The notes below the pieces were generated by a model, which was not told the DNA's origin, made no database searches, and saw nothing but the letters and a program-made list of their open reading frames with translations. The translations under genes and the position numbers were made by a program. DNA of 64,000 bases from Alphaproteobacteria bacterium US3C007 (GTDB lineage Bacteria; Pseudomonadota; Alphaproteobacteria; Rhodobacterales; Rhodobacteraceae), in NCBI GenBank assembly GCA_034423775.1, contig CP139918.1:2046001-2110000 (forward strand), in the 5' to 3' direction. Of this stretch, positions 1 through 8,476 are shown piece by piece (within the stretch, counting starts at the first letter, position 1; each line of letters starts with the position of its first letter).

Positions 1-731
1 ATCACGCCGAACAGGTGATTTCGCAAGCTCAGCTATGGTTCGAAAAGGCGGATATGGAAGATAAAGACCGTTTGTTGTCTTCGATTATGACGGGCTTGCC
101 GGGGGCTTATGATAGGTATGATGTGGCTGGCTTGCGCGCTGCTTTACAGGCATATGAGGGGCTGACACACAAAGATTTAAGGGCGAATTTGAAGCGGTTT
201 CTGCAGGAAATCATTCCCACGGCGCAAGAGCTTGGCGTAAATATGTGCATTCATCCAGATGATCCTCCTTGGGATATTCTGGGCTTGCCGCGTATTGTCT
301 CAACGCAATCTGATATCGCTTGGATTTTAGAGGCAGTAGAGGCGGATGAGAATGGGGTCACGTTTTGCACGGGTGGTTTCGGGGCGCATCCTAAGAATGA
401 TTTGATCGCAATGGCGCGCGCTTTTGCGCAACGTGTGCATTTCGCGCATTTGCGCAATGTCACAAAATCACCCGATGGATCTTTCCATGAATCAGATCAT
501 CTGGGCGGGGATGTCGATCTGGTAAAGGTGATGGAAATTCTACAGGCTGAAACGCATCGTCGGCATGCGGAACAACAGGGTCGCCCGATTTATTTTCGGC
601 CAGATCACGGCCATGCTTTGGCGGGCGATAAGGGGGCTGGCACGCATCCGGGATATCCTTATATCGGGCGCTTGAAGGGTTTGGCTGAACTGCGCGGTGT
701 ATTGGCGGCGCTGAACGCGGCCTCTGTTTGA
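1..731 (+). CDS. uxuA: Mannonate dehydratase UxuA, C-terminal part (5' end outside window)
   Basis: This would dehydrate D-mannonate to 2-keto-3-deoxy-D-gluconate (KDG) in hexuronate catabolism, in the cytoplasm. The reading frame is open from the first base (about 243 codons visible), so the start lies upstream and the GTG at 15 is internal. Family motifs are all present: the metal-site stretch IHPDDPPW, GLPRIVST, FCTGGFGAHP, HFAHLRN and FRPDHGHAL near the C-terminus. The stop is followed 59 bases later by an Ldh_2-family dehydrogenase on the same strand, probably co-transcribed. The KDG kinase that would use its product is encoded near 37 kb, on the far side of the flagellar block. The assignment is firm; only the N-terminal third is unseen. 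Confidence 0.93.
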   Translation, partial: HAEQVISQAQLWFEKADMEDKDRLLSSIMTGLPGAYDRYDVAGLRAALQAYEGLTHKDLRANLKRFLQEIIPTAQELGVNMCIHPDDPPWDILGLPRIVSTQSDIAWILEAVEADENGVTFCTGGFGAHPKNDLIAMARAFAQRVHFAHLRNVTKSPDGSFHESDHLGGDVDLVKVMEILQAETHRRHAEQQGRPIYFRPDHGHALAGDKGAGTHPGYPYIGRLKGLAELRGVLAALNAASV

Positions 732-790
732 AACAAAATCGGTCATTTCCAGCTTCTAACCGCGAATGAAACAGGTTAGAGGGCAGGCAA

Positions 791-1825
791 ATGGGAGATG
801 GCATGACTGATATCGAGAATATAACCACATTAAGTGTTGCGGATGCGGTTCGCTTCGTAAGCCGGGCTTTTGTACAAGCTGGGGTTTCTGAGGCCAATGC
901 AGCTACGGTTGCTGCAGCTTTGGTTGCCGCAGAAATTGATGGACAAAAAGGCCATGGGTTATCGCGGGTGAAAAGCTATGCGTTGCAGGCGCGGTCGGGC
1001 AAAGTGAATGGAACCGCGGTTCCGCAGCTTGAAATCTGCAGCGCTGGGCTGATACGAGTTGATGCGCAAAACGGGTTTGCTTTTCCCGCGATCGCTTTGG
1101 CAATTTCGGAATTGCTGACGCGCCTGCCAGAAACAGGCATAGCGGCTGCGGGGATCATAAGATCACATCATGCCGGTCAAATGGGCGCGCATGTCGAGGC
1201 CTTGGCAGAGCAAGGCATGATTGCCCTCATGTTTGCCAATACGCCCAAAGCGATGGCGCCCTGGGGGGGAAGCCAACCGGTGTTTGGCACCAACCCGATT
1301 GCGTTTGCCAGCCCTCGAGCCGATGCGGCGCCTTTGGTAATTGATCTTTCGCTATCCAAAGTCGCCAGAGGTAAAGTGATGGCGGCTGATAAAGCCGGCG
1401 ACTCGATCCCCGAAGGATGGGCTTTGGATCGAAATGGCCAAGCGACGACTGATCCCAAAGCGGCTTTGGCCGGTTCAATGGTGCCCCTTGGCGATGCCAA
1501 AGGTGCCGCCTTAAGTCTCATGGTTGAAATTCTATCTGCCAGTTTGATCGGTGCCAATCATAGCTTTGAGGCCACATCCTTTTTTGACGCAGAAGGCGCG
1601 CCCCCTGGCGTGGGGCAAATGATCATAGCGATTGACCCAAAAAAATTCGGTGGCCAGGCATTCGAAACCCGCCTCAGCGCTTTATGTTCGGCCATCTTGG
1701 AGCAAAGCGGTACGCGCCTGCCCGGCGCAAGCCGTGGTCAAAAGCGTCAAGACGCCCGCCAAAACGGGGTCAATATTCCGTCACATTTGCGCAAAGAAGT
1801 TGAAGATCTGATTGCGGATGCTTAG
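791..1825 (+). CDS. Ldh_2-family NAD(P)-dependent malate/lactate-type dehydrogenase
   Basis: A 344-residue oxidoreductase of the Ldh_2 (malate/L-lactate/ureidoglycolate dehydrogenase) family, normal length being about 330-350. Family hallmarks are the N-terminal GHGLSR stretch (about residue 55), the SHHAGQMG region (about residue 125), GGSQPVFGTNP (about residue 157) and the DLSLS segment. The substrate cannot be read from sequence; relatives oxidise malate, lactate, 2,3-diketogulonate, ureidoglycolate or cyclic imino acids. It follows uxuA by 59 bases, so a role on a sugar-acid-derived keto or hydroxy acid is an inference. The start at 791 has AGAGGG seven bases upstream; the ATG at 803 with GGGAGA four bases upstream is an alternative. 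Confidence 0.85.
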   Translation: MGDGMTDIENITTLSVADAVRFVSRAFVQAGVSEANAATVAAALVAAEIDGQKGHGLSRVKSYALQARSGKVNGTAVPQLEICSAGLIRVDAQNGFAFPAIALAISELLTRLPETGIAAAGIIRSHHAGQMGAHVEALAEQGMIALMFANTPKAMAPWGGSQPVFGTNPIAFASPRADAAPLVIDLSLSKVARGKVMAADKAGDSIPEGWALDRNGQATTDPKAALAGSMVPLGDAKGAALSLMVEILSASLIGANHSFEATSFFDAEGAPPGVGQMIIAIDPKKFGGQAFETRLSALCSAILEQSGTRLPGASRGQKRQDARQNGVNIPSHLRKEVEDLIADA

Positions 1826-2060
1826 CGCGCCGCAGGGCGAAACTTGTCATTCCGCGCTATTCTTAATGGCATGACGCTGTCTTGAATATTTTTCCGGGCG
1901 TTTTGCTTTTCTCATTTTGGTTTAATGTTGGTTCGAGTGCTTGGGCATATTTTCAAGTTGCTCAAGCCGTTGCGGGCGCAGCTGCTGAGGCTTGACATTA
2001 GAGCGCTCAGTGTAAAGCCTGTGAACGAACCGATTACCCTGTTATTTTAGGAGAAAAGAA

Positions 2061-3083
2061 ATGCTCAACATAGCGGTTTTGGGATGTGGACGGATAGGGC
2101 GCATGCATGCAGATAATATCGCGCGCCACGCAGATGCTGAATTGGCTATGGTCTATGATGTCCACGTGCCAAGCGCCTCTGCCGTGGCCGAACAGCACGG
2201 TGTACCGGCAGCATCTAGCCCGCAAGACATATTTTCCTCGGGTCATGTGGATGCTGTATTGGTCGCCACCACAACCGAAACCCATGCGGATTTTATTGAA
2301 ATGGCGGTGGCTGCGGGCAAGCCGGTGCTGTGTGAAAAACCCATTGATCTCAGTCTCGCACGCGTCAATGCCTGCGCAGAAAGAATTTCGGGCAGCGATG
2401 TGTTGATCCAACTGGGCTTTAACCGCCGTTTCGATCCGGGCCATCGGGCCGCGCGCCAAGGTTTATTGAACGGAGATATTGGTGATTTGCATCAAGTGAT
2501 TATAACCTCGCGCGACCCTGAAATGCCGCCCAGATCCTATTATGAAAGCGCCGGTGGATTGCTGCGCGATATGACCATCCATGATTTTGATTTGGCCCGC
2601 TTTATTCTGGGCGAAACCCCGACAGAGGTTATGGCGATGGGGGGGCGTTTGATCGATCCTGCGTTGATGGAGGAGCTAGACGATCTTGACAGCGCGATGA
2701 TCGTCATGCGGACGGCGGATGGCAAACAATGCCAGATTAATAATTCGCGAACGGCGGTTTATGGCTATGACCAGCGATTGGAATTGCTAGGTTCAACGGG
2801 CATGTTGATCAGCGATAATCGCAAGCTGTATGAGTTGCGCCGCTACTCGGCGCAGGAAAGCGAAACAAGCCAGCCCTATTTGCATTTCTTTTTAGAGCGC
2901 TATCACGAAGCCTTTATGGCAGAGATCGCTGCTTTTGTTGAGGCCGTGAAAAACCATAAACCCGCAGAGGTTGGCTTTGAAGATGGGCGTCAGGCCCTGC
3001 TTCTTGCTGAAGCTGCGTATCTTTCTATCTCTGAAAAACGGCTGGTGCAGGTCGAAGAGGTTTTCGAGCGTTTGGCGCAATGA
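2061..3083 (+). CDS. iolG: Inositol 2-dehydrogenase-like Gfo/Idh/MocA oxidoreductase
   Basis: A 340-residue NAD-dependent sugar or polyol dehydrogenase, most like myo-inositol 2-dehydrogenase, which oxidises myo-inositol to scyllo-inosose. The N-terminal Rossmann motif GCGRIGRMHA is at residues 8-17, the substrate-lysine motif EKP is near residue 94, and the catalytic Asp and His lie in RDMTIHDFD near residue 170, matching the D-x3-H pattern of IolG. No other iol gene is adjacent, so inositol as substrate is by family only; other cyclitols or sugars are possible. A good AGGAGA site lies 8 bases before the ATG. It appears to be a single-gene unit ending at a hairpin terminator at 3198. Confidence 0.75.
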   Translation: MLNIAVLGCGRIGRMHADNIARHADAELAMVYDVHVPSASAVAEQHGVPAASSPQDIFSSGHVDAVLVATTTETHADFIEMAVAAGKPVLCEKPIDLSLARVNACAERISGSDVLIQLGFNRRFDPGHRAARQGLLNGDIGDLHQVIITSRDPEMPPRSYYESAGGLLRDMTIHDFDLARFILGETPTEVMAMGGRLIDPALMEELDDLDSAMIVMRTADGKQCQINNSRTAVYGYDQRLELLGSTGMLISDNRKLYELRRYSAQESETSQPYLHFFLERYHEAFMAEIAAFVEAVKNHKPAEVGFEDGRQALLLAEAAYLSISEKRLVQVEEVFERLAQ

Positions 3084-3197
3084 CCTTGCCGACATTCCGA
3101 TTTTAATGCTCCGCGCTTCAGCTAAACGATTTGATAAGAAAGCCGTATTATAAGATGTGAAGTTGGTTTTTGTCTTCATTTCCTCCCTTAAAAGACT

Positions 3198-3222
3198 GGT
3201 GGGCCTCGTGCCCACCTTTTTT
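3198..3222 (+). terminator. Rho-independent terminator downstream of iolG-like gene
   Basis: A perfect 7-bp stem (GGTGGGC at 3198-3204, GCCCACC at 3210-3216) with a 5-base loop is followed directly by six T. It lies 115 bases after the stop of the upstream gene and points the same way. Confidence 0.85.
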
Positions 3223-3611
3223 ATGGATTCGGCAACTTCTTTTTACGCCTTGCCAAGGGCGACTATGATTTCAAGCTGTCCGTTCTCTCGGCCGAAAGCT
3301 TGATACTTATCACTCAATCACAATAATTTTACCCAAATTTTGACGCCGGGGGATAGCCAGGGCTTTGGATCAACCCTGCTGCGTTTCATCTAGGTTTTAT
3401 GAACGTTTTTGATTGAAAATCATAGTTTGCGTGGCATCGGGCATTGTTACTCTGTCTGGTGCAAGCAAAATCTACATTTTGCAGCGGGTGTTTTATGTGC
3501 GGATTTTTGCCGGTAGGTGTCAGTTGGCTATTTAAATCAGTTGGTTTCTACGGCATGATATTTGTATATTTATATCGACGGGCGCTGGCGCTGACGTAAC
3601 AGGAGAATGCT
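3223..3611. other. Gene-free region before the lipoprotein gene
   Basis: I see no convincing coding frame, RNA gene or repeat here. It must hold the promoter of the lipoprotein gene at 3612, whose AGGAGA ribosome site sits at 3600-3605, but no clear -35/-10 pair stands out. Confidence 0.5.
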
Positions 3612-4109
3612 ATGAGAAAACGCGTGATAATATCGGTTCTTATGATCGCTTTGGCGGGCTGCCAAACTGCCGGCGGCGGTGTTTCTCAAGCACCGGGCGA
3701 GCCAGGCCGTAAAGAAACAATTGGCACGCTGAGCGGTGCGGTTGTGGGGGGCGCCTTAGCCAATCAGATGGCCGAGGGGTCTGATAATCAGCAATTTGCG
3801 ACATTTTTGGGCGCTGTGGCCGGTATGGTAATCGGGGCAGATATTGGGGCCTCTCTGGATGAGTTGGATCGCCGGATGTTGAATAATAATTATCAAACCG
3901 CGCTTGAAACCTCGCCCACGAATACAGCCGTTGCGTGGAAGAACCCCGATAGCGGCAATAGTGGCAGCGTAAAGCCAACGCGCACGTTTTATCGCGCTGA
4001 CACGGTGTGCCGCGAATATACGCAAGAAATCATCGTTGGTGGGCGTAAAGAGCAAGGCTATGGCCAGGCCTGTCGCAGCGCGGATGGAGATTGGCAAATC
4101 GTTAAATAA
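3612..4109 (+). CDS. Outer-membrane lipoprotein with glycine zipper, 17 kDa surface-antigen family
   Basis: A 165-residue lipoprotein. The signal peptide ends in the lipobox LAGC with the lipidated Cys at residue 17. Residues about 35-80 form a glycine-zipper stretch (GTLSGAVVGGALANQ and GAVAGMVIGADIGASLDELDR), and the C-terminal part has the FYRADTVCREYTQEI region typical of the Rickettsia 17 kDa surface-antigen family. Such proteins are anchored in the outer membrane; their biochemical role is not established. Ribosome site AGGAGA is 7 bases upstream. It is convergent with the SH3 protein gene that starts at 4627, with 26 bases between stops. Confidence 0.85.
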   Translation: MRKRVIISVLMIALAGCQTAGGGVSQAPGEPGRKETIGTLSGAVVGGALANQMAEGSDNQQFATFLGAVAGMVIGADIGASLDELDRRMLNNNYQTALETSPTNTAVAWKNPDSGNSGSVKPTRTFYRADTVCREYTQEIIVGGRKEQGYGQACRSADGDWQIVK

Positions 4110-4135
4110 GCAAACGTGATGGTTTTAGAGCGCCG

Positions 4136-4627
4136 CTAATCGCGCAATTCGTTTGGGTAAACACCCCAAAGCGTGTCTTTTGGCAGCCATCCTTTAAATT
4201 GACCGGATCTTGCGCGGCACCAATCCAAGGTGCATTCGTCGATGCTGACGATGACATTATGTTCAATCCGTGCGCGCAAGGCACTGCTGCGATCAGGGCG
4301 TGAAAGCAAGGGGTGCATGTCGGTCGTTACAATCGCACTGCGGACACCAGAGAGCATCGAATAATGCACCCAGCCTCCGGCGCCGTCGATATCTCGCACC
4401 CGCCGCCAGTTTTCATATTCGGCATAAATTTCCAAAGGCATGTTTTTGCGTGTAAACACCCAATCAATCCGGTGCGATAAGGAAGGCCCGCGGCGGGCAT
4501 GGGCTTTGCTGGCTTTCAAAGACACGTAGCGCGGCATGGGCAGGTTGGTCACTGGGCCGCGCTCTTGTGCGCAAAGGCTGCTGGCCAATAAAAAGCTGAG
4601 AACGATTGGGGCTATAATGCGCAGCAT
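4136..4627 (-). CDS. Secreted bacterial SH3-domain protein
   Basis: A 163-residue exported protein. It starts with a signal peptide (hydrophobic core IIAPIVLSFLLASS, cleavage likely after CAQ at about residue 21). The following region contains RYVSLKASKAHARRGPSL and GAGGWVHYSMLSG, the pattern of SH3_4-type domains in alphaproteobacterial periplasmic proteins, with a second weaker repeat ending in GWLPKDTLWGVYP. Such domains usually bind cell wall or protein ligands; the partner here is unknown. The gene stands alone and is divergent from the dehydrogenase gene at 4736. Confidence 0.8.
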   Translation of the reverse strand: MLRIIAPIVLSFLLASSLCAQERGPVTNLPMPRYVSLKASKAHARRGPSLSHRIDWVFTRKNMPLEIYAEYENWRRVRDIDGAGGWVHYSMLSGVRSAIVTTDMHPLLSRPDRSSALRARIEHNVIVSIDECTLDWCRARSGQFKGWLPKDTLWGVYPNELRD

Positions 4628-4735
4628 GTTTGACGCTCGAAATCCTGTTTCAATTTTTTATCTAGAGGTTCTTGTGCCTTGATGCAACTTACGTCACTTT
4701 ATGCGGGTAACAGCTGTGTCAGTAAAGAGGCTCAT

Positions 4736-5722
4736 ATGCCATCAGATAAACTTCGCGTAGCCGTGACGCGCCGTCTTCCTGAAGCGGTCGAAACGCGTAT
4801 GAAAGAGCTGTTTGATGTTCATCTGCGCGACCAAGATACTCCGATGGAGCGGGCCGAGCTGGGCGCTTTGATGAAGACAATCGATGTTTTGGTGCCGACC
4901 GTCACCGATGATATTGATGCGGCTTTATTGGCGCAAGCTGGCCCAGATCTAAAGTTGATCGCTAATTTTGGGGCGGGTGTTGATCATATTGATGTGAAAA
5001 CTGCCAATCAACGTGGCATTCTGGTTTCGAACACCTCTGGCGTGGTGACTGAGGATACGGCGGATATGGCGATGGCGCTGATGCTCGGAGTGACGCGCCG
5101 GATTCCTGAAGGTTTAAGCATGATGCAATCGGGCCAATGGTCGGGTTGGTCACCGACCGGATTTTTGGGGGGGCGCTTGGGAGGCCGCCGCCTGGGTATC
5201 CTTGGGATGGGCCGCATTGGTCAAGCGGTTGCGCAGCGCGCGCGCGCCTTTGGCGTTCAAATTCATTATCACAATCGCAAACGCCTGCATTCAGAAACTG
5301 AAAGCCAGTTTGAGGCCACCTATTGGGAAAGTCTGGATCAAATGGTGGCGAGAATGGATATTCTATCGATTAATTGCCCCCATACGCCGTCGACGTTTCA
5401 TTTGATGAACGCGCGGCGCTTGAAGCTTATGAAACCAAGCGCGGTGATCATAAATACTTCCCGTGGTGAGGTGATCGATGAAAATGCTCTAACGCGGATG
5501 CTGTCAGCCGGCGAGCTGGCCGGTGCAGGATTGGATGTGTACGAGCATGGCACGGATGTGAACGTTGATTTGCGCCGTTTGGCAAACGTGGTTTTATTGC
5601 CGCATATGGGATCTGCCACGATAGAGGGGCGCATTGAAATGGGCGAAAAGGTTATCATCAATATCAAGACATTTGCGGATGGCCATAGACCCCCTGATCA
5701 GGTTTTTCCAGCGATGCTTTAG
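4736..5722 (+). CDS. D-isomer-specific 2-hydroxyacid dehydrogenase (glyoxylate/hydroxypyruvate reductase type)
   Basis: A 328-residue NAD(P)H-dependent reductase of 2-keto acids, probably glyoxylate or hydroxypyruvate. It has the nucleotide motif GILGMGRIG (about residues 155-163), the Arg motif NTSRGEVID and the catalytic His in LLPHMGSAT. The frame is open further upstream to 4679, but the ATG at 4736 is preferred because AAGAGG lies five bases before it and the protein then matches family length. It faces away from the SH3 gene and has no obvious operon partner. A second member of the family is encoded at 54852 in the sugar-acid block. Confidence 0.85.
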   Translation: MPSDKLRVAVTRRLPEAVETRMKELFDVHLRDQDTPMERAELGALMKTIDVLVPTVTDDIDAALLAQAGPDLKLIANFGAGVDHIDVKTANQRGILVSNTSGVVTEDTADMAMALMLGVTRRIPEGLSMMQSGQWSGWSPTGFLGGRLGGRRLGILGMGRIGQAVAQRARAFGVQIHYHNRKRLHSETESQFEATYWESLDQMVARMDILSINCPHTPSTFHLMNARRLKLMKPSAVIINTSRGEVIDENALTRMLSAGELAGAGLDVYEHGTDVNVDLRRLANVVLLPHMGSATIEGRIEMGEKVIINIKTFADGHRPPDQVFPAML

Positions 5723-5941
5723 GCCGGAAATAGCGCCAGGCAACGCGTCATTCGATGGCCATGCGCGTTGGCTTGGCATAATCGAATATGTCGCAGCTTT
5801 GGCATTCAATCGGTTTACCCCATGTTAGGCGACGGGCTTTTGCGACGCTGTTGAGGGTTATTTTTTAAACATCTGCAATTATTGGGGTATGTTTCAGTTC
5901 GGATTTAGCTCTATACGCCCCGGACCATTTTGCACCACCGA

Positions 5942-5967
5942 AGCTTACAGCTTACAGCTTACAGCTT
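5942..5967. repeat. Short tandem repeat, AGCTTAC x 3.7
   Basis: Three perfect copies of AGCTTAC followed by AGCTT lie in non-coding DNA. The unit is too short for a CRISPR and looks like a slippage-type microsatellite. Confidence 0.9.
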
Positions 5968-6219
5968 TTGTAAAATCGCATTTCGCCGATGAAGAAAGGT
6001 CATTTACCCATGCCCCTGCTTTTTATTATAAGTGGCGGATGGAAAGCCCTGTTTGATCTCGTTAAAAAACGCCGCGCCATAGCTGCAGATCAAAGAGGTT
6101 CTGTAAGGGCGAGCGCGTCGCGCGGCAGAGGTGGCTATCCAGGTATCGCCCGCAGATTTTTTGCAACAGCCTGTGCTGCCATGGCCTCCCCTGACCGTGT
6201 TAGGGAAACGCTCACATAT

Positions 6220-6255
6220 TTTGGGCAGCGTTTTGCGCACATAGCGCTGCCCAAA
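6220..6255 (-). terminator. Hairpin, probable terminator of phaAB
   Basis: An 11-bp perfect stem (TTTGGGCAGCG at 6220-6230, CGCTGCCCAAA at 6245-6255) with a 14-base loop starts 32 bases after the phaB stop. There is no strong T run on either strand, so it may be an mRNA-stabilising end or a weak terminator. Confidence 0.55.
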
Positions 6256-6286
6256 CCATAACTATAAAGTAAGCAGATGCCTTGGC

Positions 6287-7009
6287 TTAAGCCAAATATT
6301 GCGCGCCATTGGCGTTTAAAGTTGCGCCATTGATAAAGCCAGAGCCATCAGCGGCCAAAAAGACCGCGCAGCGTGCAATTTCCTCTGCTTGACCAAGGCG
6401 CCCCGCTGGAATTTGCGCCACGATGCCATCGATCACTTTTTCAGACAGGTCTTTAACCATATCTGTGTCGATATATCCCGGGCAGATTGCATTTGCGGTG
6501 ATCCCATATCGTGCGCCTTCTTGGGCAAGGGTTTTTGTCATCCCCAAATCACCAGCCTTAGAGGCCGCATAATTGGCTTGGGCAAATTGGCCTTTTTGAC
6601 CATTGATCGAGCTGATTGTAATCACTCTGCCAAATTTGCGCTCGCGCATGCCGGGCCAAAGCGGGTGCGTCATATTAAAGACGCCAGAGAGGTTGGTATC
6701 AATAACCTCGCTCCATTGCGCGCGCGTCATTCTGTGAAAAGGTGCATCGCGCGTGATACCGGCATTGTTGACCAGCACGTCGACGGGCCCCAGCGCGGCC
6801 TCAACCTCGGCGATGCCGGCAACGCAAGCATCATAATCGGCAACGCTCCATTTGAATGTTTTTATGCCATGCTCTGCCGTGAACGCCGCAGCTGCGGCGT
6901 CATTTCCGGCATAAGTTGCCGCGACCTGATAGCCGGCGGTTTTCATTGCGATCGAAATAGCGGCGCCTATTCCGCGGGTTCCGCCTGTAACCAGCGCGAC
7001 TCTTGACAT
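6287..7009 (-). CDS. phaB: Acetoacetyl-CoA reductase PhaB
   Basis: An SDR enzyme of 240 residues that reduces acetoacetyl-CoA to (R)-3-hydroxybutyryl-CoA with NADPH, supplying monomer for polyhydroxybutyrate. The cofactor motif TGGTRGIG is at residues 8-15, NNAGITRD near residue 87, and the catalytic Ser-Tyr-Lys set lies in SSINGQKGQ and YAASKAG. Length and the GQFAQANY segment match PhaB rather than FabG. It follows phaA by 86 bases on the same strand. An AGGAGA ribosome site precedes the ATG. Confidence 0.93.
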   Translation of the reverse strand: MSRVALVTGGTRGIGAAISIAMKTAGYQVAATYAGNDAAAAAFTAEHGIKTFKWSVADYDACVAGIAEVEAALGPVDVLVNNAGITRDAPFHRMTRAQWSEVIDTNLSGVFNMTHPLWPGMRERKFGRVITISSINGQKGQFAQANYAASKAGDLGMTKTLAQEGARYGITANAICPGYIDTDMVKDLSEKVIDGIVAQIPAGRLGQAEEIARCAVFLAADGSGFINGATLNANGAQYLA

Positions 7010-7095
7010 TATCTTCTCCTATTTTTGCATTAGAAATATTATTACAAATATTGTATATATTTAGCAATAACATTTCTTAGTGGTTTGTGATTTAT

Positions 7096-8271
7096 TCAGG
7101 GGCGCTCTAGGCACATGGCCACACCCATACCGCCGCCAATGCATAAAGTTGCCAACCCTTTTTTCGCATCACGACGCTTCATTTCGAAAAGCAATGTATT
7201 CAAAACCCGCGCGCCTGAGGCACCAATAGGATGCCCGATGGCAATGGCGCCACCATTGACGTTGACGATATCAGGATCCCAGCCCATATCTTTGTTGACA
7301 GCACAGGCCTGCGCGGCGAACGCTTCGTTGGCTTCAACCAAATCTAAATCGTCCACAGACCATCCGGCTTTTTCAAGCGCTTTGCGGCTGGCATAAACCG
7401 GCCCAACGCCCATGATAGAAGGGTCAAGTCCGACCGTTGCATAAGAGGCAATCCGCGCCAAAGGTGTGATCCCGCGTTTTTCGGCCTCATCGGCGCTCAT
7501 TAGCAAGGCACCCGCTGCGCCGTCATTCAAACCTGATGCGTTCGCAGCTGTGACGCTGCCCTCTTTCGCGAAAGCTGGGCGCAGCTTTTGCATCGCGTCC
7601 ATCGTTGCACCATGGCGGATATATTCATCCCTATCCACGACAATTTCGCCTTTGCGCGTTTTGATCACAACCGGCACGATCTCATCAACAAATTTACCCG
7701 CATTCTGGGCTGCTTCTGCCTTATTCTGAGAATTCACGGCAAAACGGTCTTGTATCTCGCGGCTAATTTGCCATTTTTCTGCCACGTTTTCTGCGGTTTG
7801 ACCCATATGATAGCCATTGAAAGCATCCCAGAGACCATCTCGGATCATGCTGTCAATATAACTGACATCGCCCATTTTGTGACCGGCGCGCAAATGCGCG
7901 ACATGCGGAGAGAGCGACATATTTTCTTGTCCACCCGCGGCAACAATCTGCGCATCTCCCAGTTGGATATGTTGAGCGGCCAAGGCAACGGCGCGCAAGC
8001 CCGATCCGCAGACTTGGTTGATGCCCCATGCCGCGCTTTCAATCGGCAAGCCTGCATTGATATGGGCTTGACGCGCTGGGTTTTGGCCTTGGCCTGCGCT
8101 TAACACTTGCCCGAGAATTGTTTCAGAGACCTCCGCTTTCTCGATACCGGCGCGCGCGACCAGGGCTTCAAGCACTGTTTTGCCAAGATCATGGGCGGGC
8201 GTCGTTGCAAGGGATCCGTTAAAGCTGCCAACCGCTGTTCGGGCTGCAGAGGCGATTACGACATTGGTCAT
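7096..8271 (-). CDS. phaA: Acetyl-CoA acetyltransferase PhaA (beta-ketothiolase)
   Basis: A 391-residue thiolase that condenses two acetyl-CoA to acetoacetyl-CoA. It has the nucleophile Cys in VCGSGLRAV (about residue 89), the NEAFAAQ motif, the [10 protein letters not shown] segment with the catalytic His, and the second Cys in CIGGGMGVA near the C-terminus. The frame is open to 8355, but the ATG at 8271 is chosen: GGAG lies just upstream and the protein then begins [11 protein letters not shown] as in the family. It forms a pair with phaB; no PHB synthase, phasin or depolymerase gene is in the window. A PhaR-type operator sequence lies 64 bases upstream. Confidence 0.95.
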   Translation of the reverse strand: MTNVVIASAARTAVGSFNGSLATTPAHDLGKTVLEALVARAGIEKAEVSETILGQVLSAGQGQNPARQAHINAGLPIESAAWGINQVCGSGLRAVALAAQHIQLGDAQIVAAGGQENMSLSPHVAHLRAGHKMGDVSYIDSMIRDGLWDAFNGYHMGQTAENVAEKWQISREIQDRFAVNSQNKAEAAQNAGKFVDEIVPVVIKTRKGEIVVDRDEYIRHGATMDAMQKLRPAFAKEGSVTAANASGLNDGAAGALLMSADEAEKRGITPLARIASYATVGLDPSIMGVGPVYASRKALEKAGWSVDDLDLVEANEAFAAQACAVNKDMGWDPDIVNVNGGAIAIGHPIGASGARVLNTLLFEMKRRDAKKGLATLCIGGGMGVAMCLERP

Positions 8272-8334
8272 GGTGGTCTCCAAATTTGCATTGATAAAAC
8301 AATTGAACGTGCTTGCGCGAGTGTTTAAAGCAAA

Positions 8335-8349
8335 TGCTGCATCGCAGCA
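8335..8349. promoter_or_regulatory. Putative PhaR-binding site upstream of phaAB
   Basis: The sequence TGCTGC-ATC-GCAGCA is a perfect 6-bp dyad containing CTGC-N3-GCAG, the TGC-rich element described for PhaR of Paracoccus denitrificans. Its centre lies about 70 bases upstream of the phaA start codon, in the 205-base gap between the EAL gene and phaA. That PhaR binds here is inferred. Confidence 0.6.
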
Positions 8350-8476
8350 ACACAAGATTGCTTTCTGCTGATATCGAGCGCGCTGACGCCACGTTAAGCG
8401 TTATAGGGGCGAACATACAATATGCCCCATCACCGCGATTTATAAAGATGTGCAAAGGAGCTGGGAGGCGCGCGCG

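Larger units (their letters stand above)
5723..6286. other. Gene-free region between the hydroxyacid dehydrogenase and phaB
   Basis: This stretch holds a 7-bp tandem repeat at 5942-5967 and a long hairpin at 6220-6255. An open frame of 90 codons at 5989-6261 has no recognisable domain, low-complexity basic composition and no good ribosome site, so I do not call it. I see no RNA gene. Confidence 0.5.

Noticed and set aside
460..897. Long antisense frames such as those opposite uxuA, fliD, flgK and the dehydratase genes
   Set aside because: They are shadows of well-supported genes on the other strand and show no family features.
1992..2016. TTGACA ... TGTAAA as a promoter of the iolG-like gene
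   Set aside because: The spacer is only 13 bases; the GAGCGCTC palindrome between them is too short to call an operator.
5942..5967. Short direct repeats as a CRISPR-like array
   Set aside because: The unit is 7 bases with no spacers and no cas genes are present.
5971..5993. Possible sigma-28 promoter (TAAA ... GCCGATGA)
   Set aside because: The spacing is too short for the FliA consensus and no flagellar gene follows.
5989..6261. 90-codon open frame on the plus strand and a 78-codon frame opposite
   Set aside because: No recognisable domain, poor ribosome sites, odd basic composition; the plus-strand frame also runs through a strong hairpin.
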